From JANNRR01 sp031401675 (GTDB taxonomy: Bacteria; Pseudomonadota; Alphaproteobacteria; Rhodobacterales; Rhodobacteraceae), in the NCBI GenBank assembly GCA_031401675.1, contig JANNRR010000004.1, positions 1 through 37,701 on the forward strand: DNA of 37,701 bases, given 5' to 3'. The translations under genes and the position numbers were made by a program. A model generated the notes under the pieces. The model was not told the DNA's origin. It did no database searches and worked only from the letters and a program-made list of their open reading frames with translations. The stretch's first letter is position 1. Every line of letters begins with the position of its first letter. This document shows positions 10,001 through 17,983 of the stretch, in pieces.

Positions 10001-10230
10001 ATGCCGCCGGTGTTCTGTGTGAAGCCGCCTGCGACGCTGGCCTCGTCTGCCCCCTGCTGGTTCCAGCGCAGGGTTTGCGTGACATCGGCCAACGTCGCCG
10101 GGCCGGCCGTGATGTTGTCGGCACCGCCGCCGCCACTGATGGTGTCATTGCCGGACAGACCGGTGATGGTGTCGGCATTGTTGGTGCCGGTCAGGGTCTC
10201 GTTGGCACTGGTGCCGGTGATCGTCGCCAT
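7012..10230 (-). CDS. Large RTX calcium-binding protein with C-terminal Hint domain (1072 aa)
   Basis: This is an exported-type protein. Residues 1-45 hold RTX nonapeptides (GGxGxDxLx type). Residues about 46-250 form an unrecognised beta-rich module. Residues 255-302 hold more RTX repeats. Residues 303-802 are four tandem repeats of exactly 125 residues, each with a Ca-binding glycine-rich part and a non-RTX part containing GGExxExxGD and TFSQIE. A short module ending in LIPC leads into a Hint_2 domain beginning at Cys879 (CFTPGTGIDT), with SPQHRML and FDRHEIIRANGAW. No Sec signal peptide is seen; RTX proteins normally leave by type I secretion. The start ATG has AGAGG about eight bases upstream. 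It is divergent from the 512-aa RTX gene. The function of the secreted protein is unknown. Confidence 0.9.
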   Translation of the reverse strand: MATITGTSANETLTGTNNADTITGLSGNDTISGGGGADNITAGPATLADVTQTLRWNQQGADEASVAGGFTQNTGGINAAVSFTNDGIATGFSVETSDTQYVAGGETFNTNSALALNGNGTGSTSTTNVNFSAATGSTGPGTVTNLTFRINDLDQGPHRDVVRIRAYDANGVEIDPALISITFPAGSNETLNPATNTITSGNGSNTPADATGSALINIPGPVGRLEIIYSNTGTSAQVVNVTDMQYTATPTDNDQVSGGNGADTIDGGAGNDVLNGDAGNDSLLGGDGNDTLNGGAGTDTMAGGSGDDVFVLSDGYGTDTITGGETGEVIGDTLDVSALTSGITVTLTGNEAGTAVNGGNTATFTQIERWTLTAFADTFNGSAASTSEYVDGGAGNDSLLGGSGADTLIGGTGNDTLNGGAGADSLSGGDGNDIFALTDAFGSDTITGGEAAETTGDVLNLSALTASASITLTGSEAGTLTSAASTATFSQIESYILTGQADTFNGSAGASPITVDAGAGADSVVGGAGADTIIGGTGNDTLNGGTGADSLTGGDGNDTFALSDAFGNDTITGGEAAETTGDVLSFAALTSGVTVTLTATEAGSASNGASTASFSQIEAFVLSGQADIFNGAAATAGLNVDAGAGADSLTGGSGADTLTGGSGNDTLNGGAGADSLSGGDGDDTFSLTNGFGSDTIVGGESGEVSGDTINLSALATGATVILTGSETGTVAAGASTATFSQIENYTLTAQADSFDGTAGSAAVNVSGGGGNDTLTGGAGADTLSGGSGNDLLTGGAGADSLSGGDDADTVVGGSNGDTADGGEGGVDDDTLDLRPWGKALTNVIFSTPDHENGTVEFLDAFGVVIGSMQFSNFEKLIPCFTPGTGIDTDKGPVAVEALGVGTRVLTRDNGYQTVRWVGSRTLDARRLKTSPALQPVLIKAGSLGHGLPHTDMQVSPQHRMLMTGPRAELLFGENEVLAAAVNLAGSAGITRLRRLSVTYLHILFDRHEIIRANGAWTESFLPGEQAMQGMGAAACAEILSIFPELGQGSPRNAYQAARLSLRGYEVRALMSA
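7825..9324 (-). repeat. Four in-frame tandem repeats of 375 bp (125 aa)
   Basis: Aligned by hand, residues 303-427, 428-552, 553-677 and 678-802 have identical length with no insertion or deletion. Each starts GG(D/S)G(N/D)D and ends ADSLS. Sequence identity is moderate between all four, so the array is not very recent. The constant length suggests a folded unit with strict spacing. Confidence 0.9.
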
Positions 10231-10593
10231 GCTGGCCTCTGCTCGCGGTGCCCCGGCTCTTTCGGCCAGAGGTCATCGGCTGCCGTTCTGCGCGGCAATT
10301 GCGGAGGTAATCGGGCGAATTTGGATCAAATGCTGACGATTCAAAGGATTGTTCATGGATCGGCAACGCTGAGTTGCAGCGCGGCTGTGGTGGGGCGTCG
10401 CGTGAAAGTTCGTCAAGTTGTTGTTTTAATTTACTTATCCGTACGTGGATAGAAAAAGGGGGCCGGTCGGCCCCCTTTCCCGACCATCCCGGCCCGGCGG
10501 CCAGACCTGCAGCGCCTGTTGACAGGTGTTCCGTGAAATGCATTAAATTGGGGTTTTGGACGCACATCAAGAAGTTTCAAGGGAGTGGAGTGA
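10231..10593. other. 363-bp divergent intergenic region between two RTX genes
   Basis: It contains the start regions of the 1072-aa (minus) and 512-aa (plus) genes and a strong hairpin at 10453-10478. No gene is recognised. An AT-rich patch at about 10418-10455 may hold promoter elements, but I cannot assign -35 and -10 hexamers with confidence. Confidence 0.5.
10453..10478 (-). terminator. Strong hairpin, terminator-like on the minus strand
   Basis: AAAGGGGGCC-GGTC-GGCCCCCTTT is a perfect 10-bp stem with a 4-base loop. On the minus strand the stem runs into TTTTT. Its position upstream of the minus-strand RTX gene is unusual: it could insulate that gene from antisense transcription or attenuate a leader transcript. 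Confidence 0.6.
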
Positions 10594-12132
10594 ATGGCAA
10601 CGATCCGATTGTTCAACGCCTTGCCGGACTATCAGTGGTGGCCCGACTACTTCGAGCCGGGCAACGGGGGCACGGCGGGGGCGCTGTCGGCCACACAGTA
10701 CAAGTGGACCAATGCTGACGGCAGCACCGTGACCCTGCGCGGTACCGGCTTTCTTGCGGATACCGGCCTGCCGGTCGCGGGCGTGGTCAATTCGATCACG
10801 GTGCGTGACTCTGCCGGGGTGACATTGCTGACGTTCACAGGGCTGACGGCCGATCTGGTCGACATCTATTACGATGCTTTCGGCTATCAGCCCGGTACCC
10901 TTCCTAATTCGGGTCCCGAAGGACACAGACTGCTATCCAGTTTGATGATCGGCAATGATACCATCATCGGCTCGTCGAACAGCGACGACATCGGGGGCTC
11001 GCGCAATACTGGGGATGATCTGATACAAGCCGGGGGCGGCAACGATTTCATCACTGGCGACGCCGGAAACGATACGATTGACGGTGGCGCTGGCGAGAAT
11101 ACGCTCAGCTATGTGGAATCATTCTGGGACTTCACCGCCACGCGGGGGATAACGGTGGATGTGACCGCCGGAACGGTAGCGGATTGCTGGGGCGGGCTGG
11201 ACCATTTCAGCAACATCAGCGATATTGAGGGGTCAACGTTCGCCGATACCTTCTTTGGCGGCACTAACAACGACAACTTCTCCGGCGGGCGCGGCGCCGA
11301 CACGTTTTTCGGCGGCGGCGGCAACGGGTTCGACGAGCTGTATTACTGGCGCGACGAAAGTCGCGGCGGCACGCGCGGCATCGTGGTGAATCTCGGCACC
11401 GGCAAGATCAAGGACGGCTGGGGCCAGACCGATACGGTGTCGGGCATCGAATCGGTCGTCGGCACCGATTTCGCCGACAGCTACTTTGGCGGGGCACTGG
11501 ATGACGAGTTTATAGGCGGCGGCGGGTTGGATATCTATAACGGCAAGGGCGGCAGCGACAATGTGAATTTCAGTTGGGGTCCGGCCCTGAACGGGGCGCG
11601 GGTCAACATGAACCTGACAACGGGTCAGGTGCTGGATGACGGCTTTGGCAACGTGGAAACCCTGGTCAGCATCGAGCGGCTGGATGGCAACGAACTCGGC
11701 GACAATTTCCTCGGCAACAATGCCGCCAACGGTATGGGCGGCGACGAGGGCGACGATGTGATGAGCGCCCGTGGCGGCAATGACAGGCTGCAGGGCGACG
11801 CAGGGGCCGACACGCTGACCGGCGGCACCGGGGCCGACGAATTCCACTACAGCCGCCGTGAAGGCAATGACCCCTGGGGCGATACCATCACCGATTTCGT
11901 CAGCCTCACCGACTTCCTCAGCTTTGAAACCGGCGACTTCGCCGGAATGGACACGGTGGTACGCTTTCGCAACGGCAGTTCCGCGGGCGGTACCGGTTCA
12001 TGGTTCTTTTTCCAGAATGCCACCGACGGACTGTTCTGGGATGCGGACGGGACCGGGACCGGGGCAGCGGTACGGGTTGCCACGCTGACGGGGCTGACGA
12101 CCATCAGCGCGAGCGATATCGACCTGTTCTGA
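10594..12132 (+). CDS. RTX calcium-binding protein with type I secretion-like C-terminus (512 aa)
   Basis: The protein starts MATIRLF after a good ribosome site (GGGAGTGGAG). Residues 1-115 form an unrecognised domain ending near GLTADLVDIYYDAFGY. Residues 118-170 carry RTX nonapeptides. Three modules of about 60 residues follow (184-243, 261-320, 336-395), each with a pattern of hydrophobic strand, TG(x)3-4D, a short IE segment and FADxFxGG. Residues 396-415 are RTX again. The C-terminal part from TITDF onward with LFWDADGTG and ending DIDLF looks like the C-terminal secretion region of serralysin-like and RTX proteins. A paralogue of the same architecture lies at 21186-22745 on the other strand. 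No catalytic motif was seen. Confidence 0.88.
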   Translation: MATIRLFNALPDYQWWPDYFEPGNGGTAGALSATQYKWTNADGSTVTLRGTGFLADTGLPVAGVVNSITVRDSAGVTLLTFTGLTADLVDIYYDAFGYQPGTLPNSGPEGHRLLSSLMIGNDTIIGSSNSDDIGGSRNTGDDLIQAGGGNDFITGDAGNDTIDGGAGENTLSYVESFWDFTATRGITVDVTAGTVADCWGGLDHFSNISDIEGSTFADTFFGGTNNDNFSGGRGADTFFGGGGNGFDELYYWRDESRGGTRGIVVNLGTGKIKDGWGQTDTVSGIESVVGTDFADSYFGGALDDEFIGGGGLDIYNGKGGSDNVNFSWGPALNGARVNMNLTTGQVLDDGFGNVETLVSIERLDGNELGDNFLGNNAANGMGGDEGDDVMSARGGNDRLQGDAGADTLTGGTGADEFHYSRREGNDPWGDTITDFVSLTDFLSFETGDFAGMDTVVRFRNGSSAGGTGSWFFFQNATDGLFWDADGTGTGAAVRVATLTGLTTISASDIDLF

Positions 12133-12136
12133 ACGT

Positions 12137-12168
12137 GGACCGGCAGGGGGATTGTCCCCCTGCCGTCC
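12137..12168. terminator. Hairpin between convergent RTX genes
   Basis: CGGCAGGGGGA-TTG-TCCCCCTGCCG is a perfect 11-bp stem with three more pairs outside a one-base bulge. It sits five bases after the 512-aa RTX stop and before the convergent 1180-aa gene's end, so it probably ends transcription from the left and perhaps from both sides. There is no T run. Confidence 0.75.
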
Positions 12169-12219
12169 AGCCGCAAGGGTCCGGCAATCATCCGGGCGCA
12201 GCAGGCCTTTGCCGTGCCG

Positions 12220-15200
12220 CTATTTCAACAAAAGCGCCGCTTCGTGCCGCTTCAGCGTCTTGCGGGCGGCGGCATAGGCATCCAGTCCCTTTTCGGTCTT
12301 GAGATCAGGGAACAACTCGAATATTTCATTGCGCTGCGAATTGCCCATGCCCTTCAGCGTGTAATCGCCGGGCTGGAAGCTTTCGGTCCAGGCCCCGTTC
12401 GACAGAACCACCTGATGCTGGTCGAACATGAAGTGCAGGTAGGTAGTGCCCATGCTGTCAATCTCGTGCACGCCGCGGTGGTTGACCAGATGCTTGGCTG
12501 CCACCAGAACCTCATGCTCCTCGAAATACAGGCTGGTGCGGTCGTTGGCCACCAGCATGCGGTGGTTGGGTGATACCAGCATGTCGCGTTCCGGCAGGCC
12601 GTTGCCAAGCGCGCCTTTCTGGATCAGCACCGGCTTCAGATGCGGGTGCGCGGCCAGCGCCTTGTAGTCCATCGCCTTGGCACCGACCCAGCGGATTTCC
12701 TGAAGGCCGTTGTCGCGGGTGATGATCTTGTCGCCGACCTTCAGGTCCTGCACCAGCCGTTCGCCCTGCGGCGTGGCGATCGAGGTGCCGGGGGTGAAGC
12801 AGGGGATCACGTTTTCGATGTTCACGAAGGTGGTGGTGCCGATCAGGTTACCCAGATTGTCCAGCCAGTTGACCGTACCGTTTTCCGCGTTGGCCGGGTC
12901 GTAGATGATGGTCTTGGGGCCGGTACCACGCAGGTCGAGCACGTCGAAATCCAGGCCGCCTTCGCCGCCGTCGATACTGTCGCCGATGGTATTGCCGGTA
13001 AAGGTGTCCCGGTCGTCGCCGCCCGCCATGGTGTCATTGCCCGAGTCGGCATCGAACGCGTCGTCGCCGGCACCGCCGGTCAGGTTGTCGTTGCCGAAGC
13101 CGCCATCCAGCGTGTCGGACCCGGCATCGCCGAACAGCACGTCATCCTGGGTGCCGCCAAAGATCGCGTCTTCGTCGATGCCGCCATAGATGGTGTCGTT
13201 GCCGATATCGCCATAGAGCGTGTCGTCGTCATCCTCGCCGAAGATCAGGTCGTTGCCGTCGCCGCCGAACACCAGATCAAGGCCGTTCAGGGGCTGCGGA
13301 TCGACCGCGTCGGGCAGATCGAACGCCGGGTTGGTGGTGCCTGCCCGGATCACATCGTCGCCCAGACCACCGTAGATGGTATCCGAGCCGTGGCCGCCGA
13401 TGATGCTGTCGGTGCCGTCGCCGCCCTCGACATAGTCGTCGTCGATGCCGGCGTTGATGGTATCGTTGCCGATGCCGCCATAAATGGTGTCGGCATCATC
13501 GCCGGTGATGACGGTGTCATTGCCCTGCCCGCCGAACACCAGATCGCGCCCGTCGTCGGTGTTCGGGTCCTGGATGCCGCCGAACAGGCCGAAGGGTTCG
13601 TTGTTGTAATCGGAAAAGGCGTCGATCCCGGCGGTGATGGTATCATTGCCGTCGCCGCCATAGACGGTATCAGCCCCCAGACCGGCATCGATCAGGTCGT
13701 TGCCCAGATTGCCTTCGATGTAATCGGCATCAAGTCCGGCATCGACGGTATCGGCACCGTCGCCGCCATAGATGGTATCGGCATCGTCGCCGGTGATGAT
13801 GCTGTCGTTGCCCAGACCGCCGAACACCAGATCGCGGTCGTCGTTCGGGGTCGGGTCGACCGGAATCGCCGGGAATACGAAATAGTCGTTCAGCGGATTG
13901 TTTCCGGCGGTGTTGATCACGTCGTTGCCGTCGCCGCCGGTAGCAGTATCGTTGCCATCGCCGAGCGTTATGGTGTCGTTGTCCAGACCGCCGTCTGCGG
14001 TATCGTTGCCGGCACCGCCGAACAGGGTGTCGTCGCCGGGATCACCCTCCAGCCGGTCATCGCCATCTTCGCCGAGCAGGACGTCGTTGCCAAAGCCGCC
14101 GTAAATCGTGTCGTTGCCAGTGCCGCCATAGACATCGTCATTGCCAAGCCCGGCCCGGACCAGATCGTTGCCACCGTAGGCCTTGACGATATCGTCCTGC
14201 GGCGCTTCGCCGGGCAGGATGGCGTCGTTGTTGTCGATGCGGTCGCCCTGCGGGTCGCCCAGATAGGCGGCATCGATCACGTCATTGCCGGCGGTGCCGT
14301 CGACAATCCCGTCCCGCTGCGGGTCCTTCAGGATGTTCTCGATGTTCTTGAACGTCATCGAGCCGGTCGGGTTGCCGAACGCGTCGAGGAAGCTGACGCT
14401 GCCGTTTTCGGGGTTCAGCGGATCATAGACAACATTGACCCGGCCAAGGCCGCGCAGATCAAGCGTGTCGTAGTCTGTGCCGCCTTCGTCGCCGTCGACC
14501 TTGTCGCCGGAGGTGCCGCCGAGGAACAGGTCCTGATCGTTGCCGCCGCGCAGGTCGTCGGCACCGGCAGCGCCCGTCACCGTGTCGCTGCCGTTGCCAC
14601 CAAATACGGTGTCATTGCCGTCATCGCCAAAGATCGTGTCGTTGCCGGTGCCTTCACTGCCGGCCGGAGCCGTCGACGTGTAGGAATAATGCGCATTGTC
14701 GAATGTGGCGCCCGAGGTGCCCAGATTGACTTTGATGGCGACGTCGTTGAAATCCTTGTCGCCGAGGTCCTTCAGATCCTCGAAGCCGATCTTGACGGTG
14801 CCATCGGCGTTGACGCCAAGACCCTTGGTATGCACGTCGCCATCGCCGTTGAGGCCGATGTTCGTGCCGTAGCCCGAACTGTAGAAGGTGCCCTGGGGCG
14901 AGATGATGCCGACGCCGACCGTGGTGCCGGGGGCAACGGTGTAGCTGTAGGTCTGCCCGACCGAAATATCGGCGTTGGCGGTCAGAATCTGGATGTTGCT
15001 GATCGCGCCGGTGACCGGATCGATGGTATAGGCGAACACCTGATTGATGAAGCTGGCACTTTCGCCGACGATGGTGAACTGCACCGGCGAACCGGCACCG
15101 GCGACCGGGCCGTCGCCGTAGATCACGTCGTTGCCGGTGCCGCCAAAGATGCTGTCGTTGCCGTTGCCGCCCTTGATCAGGTCGTCGGCAAGCCCGCCGG

Positions 15201-15762
15201 TGATGGTGTCGTTGCCGTCGCCACCCAGCACGGTGTCGCAGCCGGCGTCGCCGTTCAGAACGTCATGGCCGGCCTCGCCTTCGATCAGGTCGTTGCCGTC
15301 GCCGCCATAGACGGTGTCGTTGCCGCTGCCGGCATAGACATCGTCATTGCCAAAGAGCGAGCGGACGAAATCATCGCCGCCGTATGCCTTGACGATATCG
15401 TCCTGCGCCGCTTCGCCGGGCAGGATGGCGTCGTTGTTGTCGATGCGGTCACCATCCGGGTCGCCGGTGTAACTGGCGTCGATCACGTCGTTGCCGCCGC
15501 TGCCCTCGACGATGCCGTCAAGGTTGTAGCAGATCTTGCCGGTTTTCGGATCGCAGGGGTTGCCGCAATCATCGAAATCCCAGTCGTAGACCTGGCCGGT
15601 GTGCGGGTTGCAGGGCTGGCCAGAGCCGTTGAACGTCCAGCCGCAGGGCTGATTGGTCGAATTCCAGCATGGCACGCCCGAGGAATTGAAATGCCAGTTG
15701 TAGGGCGTTCCCGATGACGGGCTGCAGGGTTGGTTAAATTTGTTCAAAACCCAGAAAGTCAT
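12220..15762 (-). CDS. Very large RTX protein with Cys-rich N-terminal repeats, DUF4114 and Hint domain (1180 aa)
   Basis: Residues 4-79 are four 19-residue repeats starting with Trp and containing an invariant Pro-Cys. Residues 83-220 hold RTX nonapeptides. Residues about 225-350 match DUF4114, with the acidic motif GFEDLKDLGDKDFND. More RTX repeats end in a LDLRG...YDP...ENG module (432-477). From residue 485 the block beginning GIVDGTAGNDVIDA repeats the block at residue 83, and a long RTX region leads to a second LDLRG module and a Hint_2 domain starting at Cys988 (CFTPGTSIATPQG), with SPNHRML and FDQHQVVLSNGAW. The start was placed at 15762 because AAGGGG lies about nine bases upstream. 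The product is probably secreted by a type I system. Its function is unknown; adhesion or matrix roles are known for other large RTX proteins. Confidence 0.9.
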   Translation of the reverse strand: MTFWVLNKFNQPCSPSSGTPYNWHFNSSGVPCWNSTNQPCGWTFNGSGQPCNPHTGQVYDWDFDDCGNPCDPKTGKICYNLDGIVEGSGGNDVIDASYTGDPDGDRIDNNDAILPGEAAQDDIVKAYGGDDFVRSLFGNDDVYAGSGNDTVYGGDGNDLIEGEAGHDVLNGDAGCDTVLGGDGNDTITGGLADDLIKGGNGNDSIFGGTGNDVIYGDGPVAGAGSPVQFTIVGESASFINQVFAYTIDPVTGAISNIQILTANADISVGQTYSYTVAPGTTVGVGIISPQGTFYSSGYGTNIGLNGDGDVHTKGLGVNADGTVKIGFEDLKDLGDKDFNDVAIKVNLGTSGATFDNAHYSYTSTAPAGSEGTGNDTIFGDDGNDTVFGGNGSDTVTGAAGADDLRGGNDQDLFLGGTSGDKVDGDEGGTDYDTLDLRGLGRVNVVYDPLNPENGSVSFLDAFGNPTGSMTFKNIENILKDPQRDGIVDGTAGNDVIDAAYLGDPQGDRIDNNDAILPGEAPQDDIVKAYGGNDLVRAGLGNDDVYGGTGNDTIYGGFGNDVLLGEDGDDRLEGDPGDDTLFGGAGNDTADGGLDNDTITLGDGNDTATGGDGNDVINTAGNNPLNDYFVFPAIPVDPTPNDDRDLVFGGLGNDSIITGDDADTIYGGDGADTVDAGLDADYIEGNLGNDLIDAGLGADTVYGGDGNDTITAGIDAFSDYNNEPFGLFGGIQDPNTDDGRDLVFGGQGNDTVITGDDADTIYGGIGNDTINAGIDDDYVEGGDGTDSIIGGHGSDTIYGGLGDDVIRAGTTNPAFDLPDAVDPQPLNGLDLVFGGDGNDLIFGEDDDDTLYGDIGNDTIYGGIDEDAIFGGTQDDVLFGDAGSDTLDGGFGNDNLTGGAGDDAFDADSGNDTMAGGDDRDTFTGNTIGDSIDGGEGGLDFDVLDLRGTGPKTIIYDPANAENGTVNWLDNLGNLIGTTTFVNIENVIPCFTPGTSIATPQGERLVQDLKVGDKIITRDNGLQEIRWVGAKAMDYKALAAHPHLKPVLIQKGALGNGLPERDMLVSPNHRMLVANDRTSLYFEEHEVLVAAKHLVNHRGVHEIDSMGTTYLHFMFDQHQVVLSNGAWTESFQPGDYTLKGMGNSQRNEIFELFPDLKTEKGLDAYAAARKTLKRHEAALLLK
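14180..14290 (-). repeat. Direct repeat copy 1 (distal) inside the 1180-aa RTX gene
   Basis: This stretch is nearly identical to 15386-15496, offset by exactly 1206 bp (402 codons). It encodes the block from GNDVIDA through DNNDAILPGEA to DIVKAYGG. Together the two mark an internal in-frame duplication. Confidence 0.88.
15386..15496 (-). repeat. Direct repeat copy 2 (proximal) inside the 1180-aa RTX gene
   Basis: Partner of the copy at 14180-14290. The two differ by scattered substitutions, mostly near GDPDGD versus GDPQGD and SYTGD versus AYLGD. Confidence 0.88.
15526..15753 (-). repeat. Four 57-bp (19-aa) W...PC repeats at the N-terminus of the 1180-aa protein
   Basis: Residues 4-22, 23-41, 42-60 and 61-79 each begin with Trp and have Pro-Cys at unit positions 9-10. 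The consensus is W-x-F-N-x-x-G-x-P-C-x-P-x-T-G-x-x-Y-(D/N). Extra cysteines occur in units 2 and 4. I do not recognise the repeat as a named domain. Confidence 0.88.
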
Positions 15763-16710
15763 TGTCGATCCCCTTGTTCGCCACACCATCGGCTGCCAAT
15801 GGCGTGGCCCAGCCTGTCACCCGCAACACACGCCCGCTGCCCGGCACGCATCCGCCAATGCCAAGGCCGCACCGCAAAACGCGGGTTGCCAGGCTCTGGT
15901 TGTTGTCGAGCGATGAACCCCCCAGGATTTACGCCGACGACGCGTGCCGTGAAGGACGAGGCCCGGGCCGGTAAGCGGCAGCACGATCCGCAAGCTGGGG
16001 GGCGGCGGATACCGGCGATTGCCGGCAAGCTGGTCAATGGGCGACACTGCGCCCGAACCCACCCTGCGTGCCGCTACCGCTTTGCTTCGGTAGGACGCGC
16101 AGCCACTGCCGCATCCCTGATGCGCACCTTGTGCGACCGCCGAGGGCCTACAAACTTCGCCTTTCAGCGAGCATGATCTGTTTATCCTTGCCGGTCCGGC
16201 CATCAAAGTGAAAAGTGGCTTAACCATGTTCCAATCATGGCCGTAACGCCTTGATTTCGCCTTGTTATAGGATGCAGGTCCGGGCTTGTGCACACTTTAT
16301 GCGCGAGTATTGGCCGGCATTTCCGAAACAATCGCGGACCGGGCGAGCTGTGGATAACCCGTAATCCGGGTGCGATTTCAGGGTATTCCTGCGGAATGCT
16401 GCACCAGAGCCCCAGCGGCACGGCGCTTGCCGGGCGGCGCTGCCACCGCATCGTTTCCACAGACGAAAAAAGTGTGGCCCGGTCGGATTTCGGGCCGCTG
16501 CCGCATTTGCCGCGTTCCCGGTCGGATCCGCCTGTTCGCGCCTTCGCACCAATCCCGCACGATTGTCAGAATTGAGTGCGGATTCGCGAATGTCCGTGGT
16601 TAACAGAATACGAATCGGTCAATGCGGGTTTGGGCCCTGGCATCGCCCGGTGCCGCCTGCCTTTGCACGGTGCCGCGATACCGCTGCTCCCGCATCCGGA
16701 TTCTATGTGA
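15763..16710. other. 948-bp region without a recognised gene
   Basis: Open frames exist on both strands but have unnatural composition and no ribosome sites, so I call none. Near 16200-16275 the sequence turns AT-rich and holds TTAACCAT (16220-16227, identical to a CtrA half-site) overlapping an inverted repeat CCATG-N7-CATGG (16224-16240). This may be a promoter region, possibly for the minus-strand RTX gene, but the distance of about 450 bases makes that uncertain. Confidence 0.5.
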
Positions 16711-16794
16711 TGGTGCCCGAGGTCGGACTCGAACCGACACGCCTCGCGGCGGAGGATTTTGAGTCCTCTGCGTCTACCATTCCACCACTCGGGC
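16711..16794 (-). tRNA. tRNA-Leu (anticodon CAA)
   Basis: The minus strand folds as a class II tRNA. The 7-bp acceptor stem GCCCGAG pairs with CTCGGGC, followed by A and an encoded CCA. The anticodon stem GAGGA/TCCTC closes the loop CTCAAAA, giving anticodon CAA for UUG. A long variable arm follows, and GTCGG-TTCGAGT-CCGAC is the T arm. It sits between a gene-poor region and a 13-bp minisatellite. Confidence 0.93.
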
Positions 16795-16820
16795 CTGGAA
16801 ATCGTTTAGCCGCGACCTCT

Positions 16821-16910
16821 GGCAGCGTCAACTGGCAGCGTCAACTGGCGGCATCGACCGGCGGCATCAACTGGCGGCATCGACCGGCGGCGTAACTGGC
16901 GGCACCGACC
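16821..16910. repeat. 13-bp minisatellite, about seven copies
   Basis: The units are GGCAGCGTCAACT twice, then GGCGGCATCGACC alternating with GGCGGCATCAACT, a 12-base variant, and GGCGGCACCGACC. The array ends 10 bases before the metallopeptidase stop codon and begins 26 bases upstream of the tRNA-Leu 5' end, so it occupies the likely tRNA promoter zone. Confidence 0.9.
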
Positions 16911-16920
16911 AGTGCGTTTC

Positions 16921-17778
16921 TCAGAGCTTGCGGGCCGAAAAAGTATCGCAGGCATCGACATCCCCGGCCTCGTAGCCGCGCGCGAACCAGGTGGACCGCT
17001 GTTCCGAGGTGCCGTGGGTAAAGGTGTGCGGCATCGGGCGCTGCCCGGCCGAGCGCTGCAGCGTATCATCGCCGATCTGGCGGGCGGCGTTCACCGCCTC
17101 TTCCAGATCGCCGCGTTCCAGCGTACCGAACCGTTCCTGAACATGGCGGGCCCAGATGCCGGAATAGCAATCGGCCTGCAGCTCGATCCGCACCGAAATC
17201 AGGTTCGCTTCGGCTTCGGACACCTGACCGCGGATCTGGTTGGCCTTGCCCAGAATGCCCAGTTCGTCCTGAACATGGTGACCGATTTCATGGGCAACCA
17301 CATAGGCACCGGCGAAATCGCCCCTTGCCCCCAGTTGCTGCGCCAGCGTCACGAAGAAGGCTGTATCCAGGTAGACCTTGTTGTCGCCGGGGCAGTAGAA
17401 TGGCCCGCTGGCACCACTGGCATCGCCGCAGGGCGAGTCGGTGCTGTCCTTGAACAGCACCAGCGTGGCGGGTGTGTAGGCCCGGCCAAGGTCGGTGCGG
17501 AAGATATTGCCCCAGATCTCTTCGGTATCGGCCAGCGTGACCGAGACAAATTCCGCCACGCGCTCATCGGCGGCGGTGATCTCGACGCCGTCCCCCGGTT
17601 GCAGCGCCGGGCCGCCCTGTTGCAAGAGCGGCGTCACGTCGATCCCGAGGAAATAGCCGACGATCACCACGACGATCACGCCTACACCACCAATCCCGAC
17701 GCTGGCACCGCCGCGTCCGGGCCCGGCGCTGCGCCGGTCCTCGATATTCTGGCTGCCCCGCCGACCCTGCCATTTCAT
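16921..17778 (-). CDS. Neutral zinc metallopeptidase, YpfJ family
   Basis: The 285-residue protein has a short basic cytoplasmic N-terminus, one membrane helix (about residues 27-45) and a periplasm-facing peptidase domain. The zinc motif HEIGH is at 163-167, and the third acidic ligand is likely Glu199 in RIELQADCYSG, both conserved in PF04228 proteins. Two cysteines in the CGDASG...FYCPGD region are also typical of the family. The start at 17778 has GGAGGA eight bases upstream. The substrate is unknown for the family. It is divergent from the DedA-like gene. Confidence 0.9.
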   Translation of the reverse strand: MKWQGRRGSQNIEDRRSAGPGRGGASVGIGGVGVIVVVIVGYFLGIDVTPLLQQGGPALQPGDGVEITAADERVAEFVSVTLADTEEIWGNIFRTDLGRAYTPATLVLFKDSTDSPCGDASGASGPFYCPGDNKVYLDTAFFVTLAQQLGARGDFAGAYVVAHEIGHHVQDELGILGKANQIRGQVSEAEANLISVRIELQADCYSGIWARHVQERFGTLERGDLEEAVNAARQIGDDTLQRSAGQRPMPHTFTHGTSEQRSTWFARGYEAGDVDACDTFSARKL

Positions 17779-17983
17779 GCCGATGTCCTCCACTGGTCGG
17801 TGCAACCTAGCCTGCCTTTTCCTGCGGCAAAAGCCGATACCGCAACTGGCGGGCCGCACCCGCAATGGCACAGTCCCGCGATCGGGTGTGCCACGCCACC
17901 CTGCCCCATTGCACCGGAACCAGAGGCAGGCTAGGCGAGGGCGGCGCGCCGATGACAGCCCGCCGGATCATGGCACAGACGAC

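Noticed and set aside
12640..15717. 1025-codon open frame on the plus strand opposite the 1180-aa RTX gene
   Set aside because: It is the mirror of a GC-rich, Gly/Asp-repeat gene; the product is Val/Ala/Gly/Asp-rich repetition with no ribosome site, and the minus-strand gene has clear domains.
15730..16293. Open frames on both strands between the large RTX gene and tRNA-Leu
   Set aside because: Composition is Arg/Pro/Cys-rich and unlike neighbours' coding sequence, with no ribosome site or recognisable motif.
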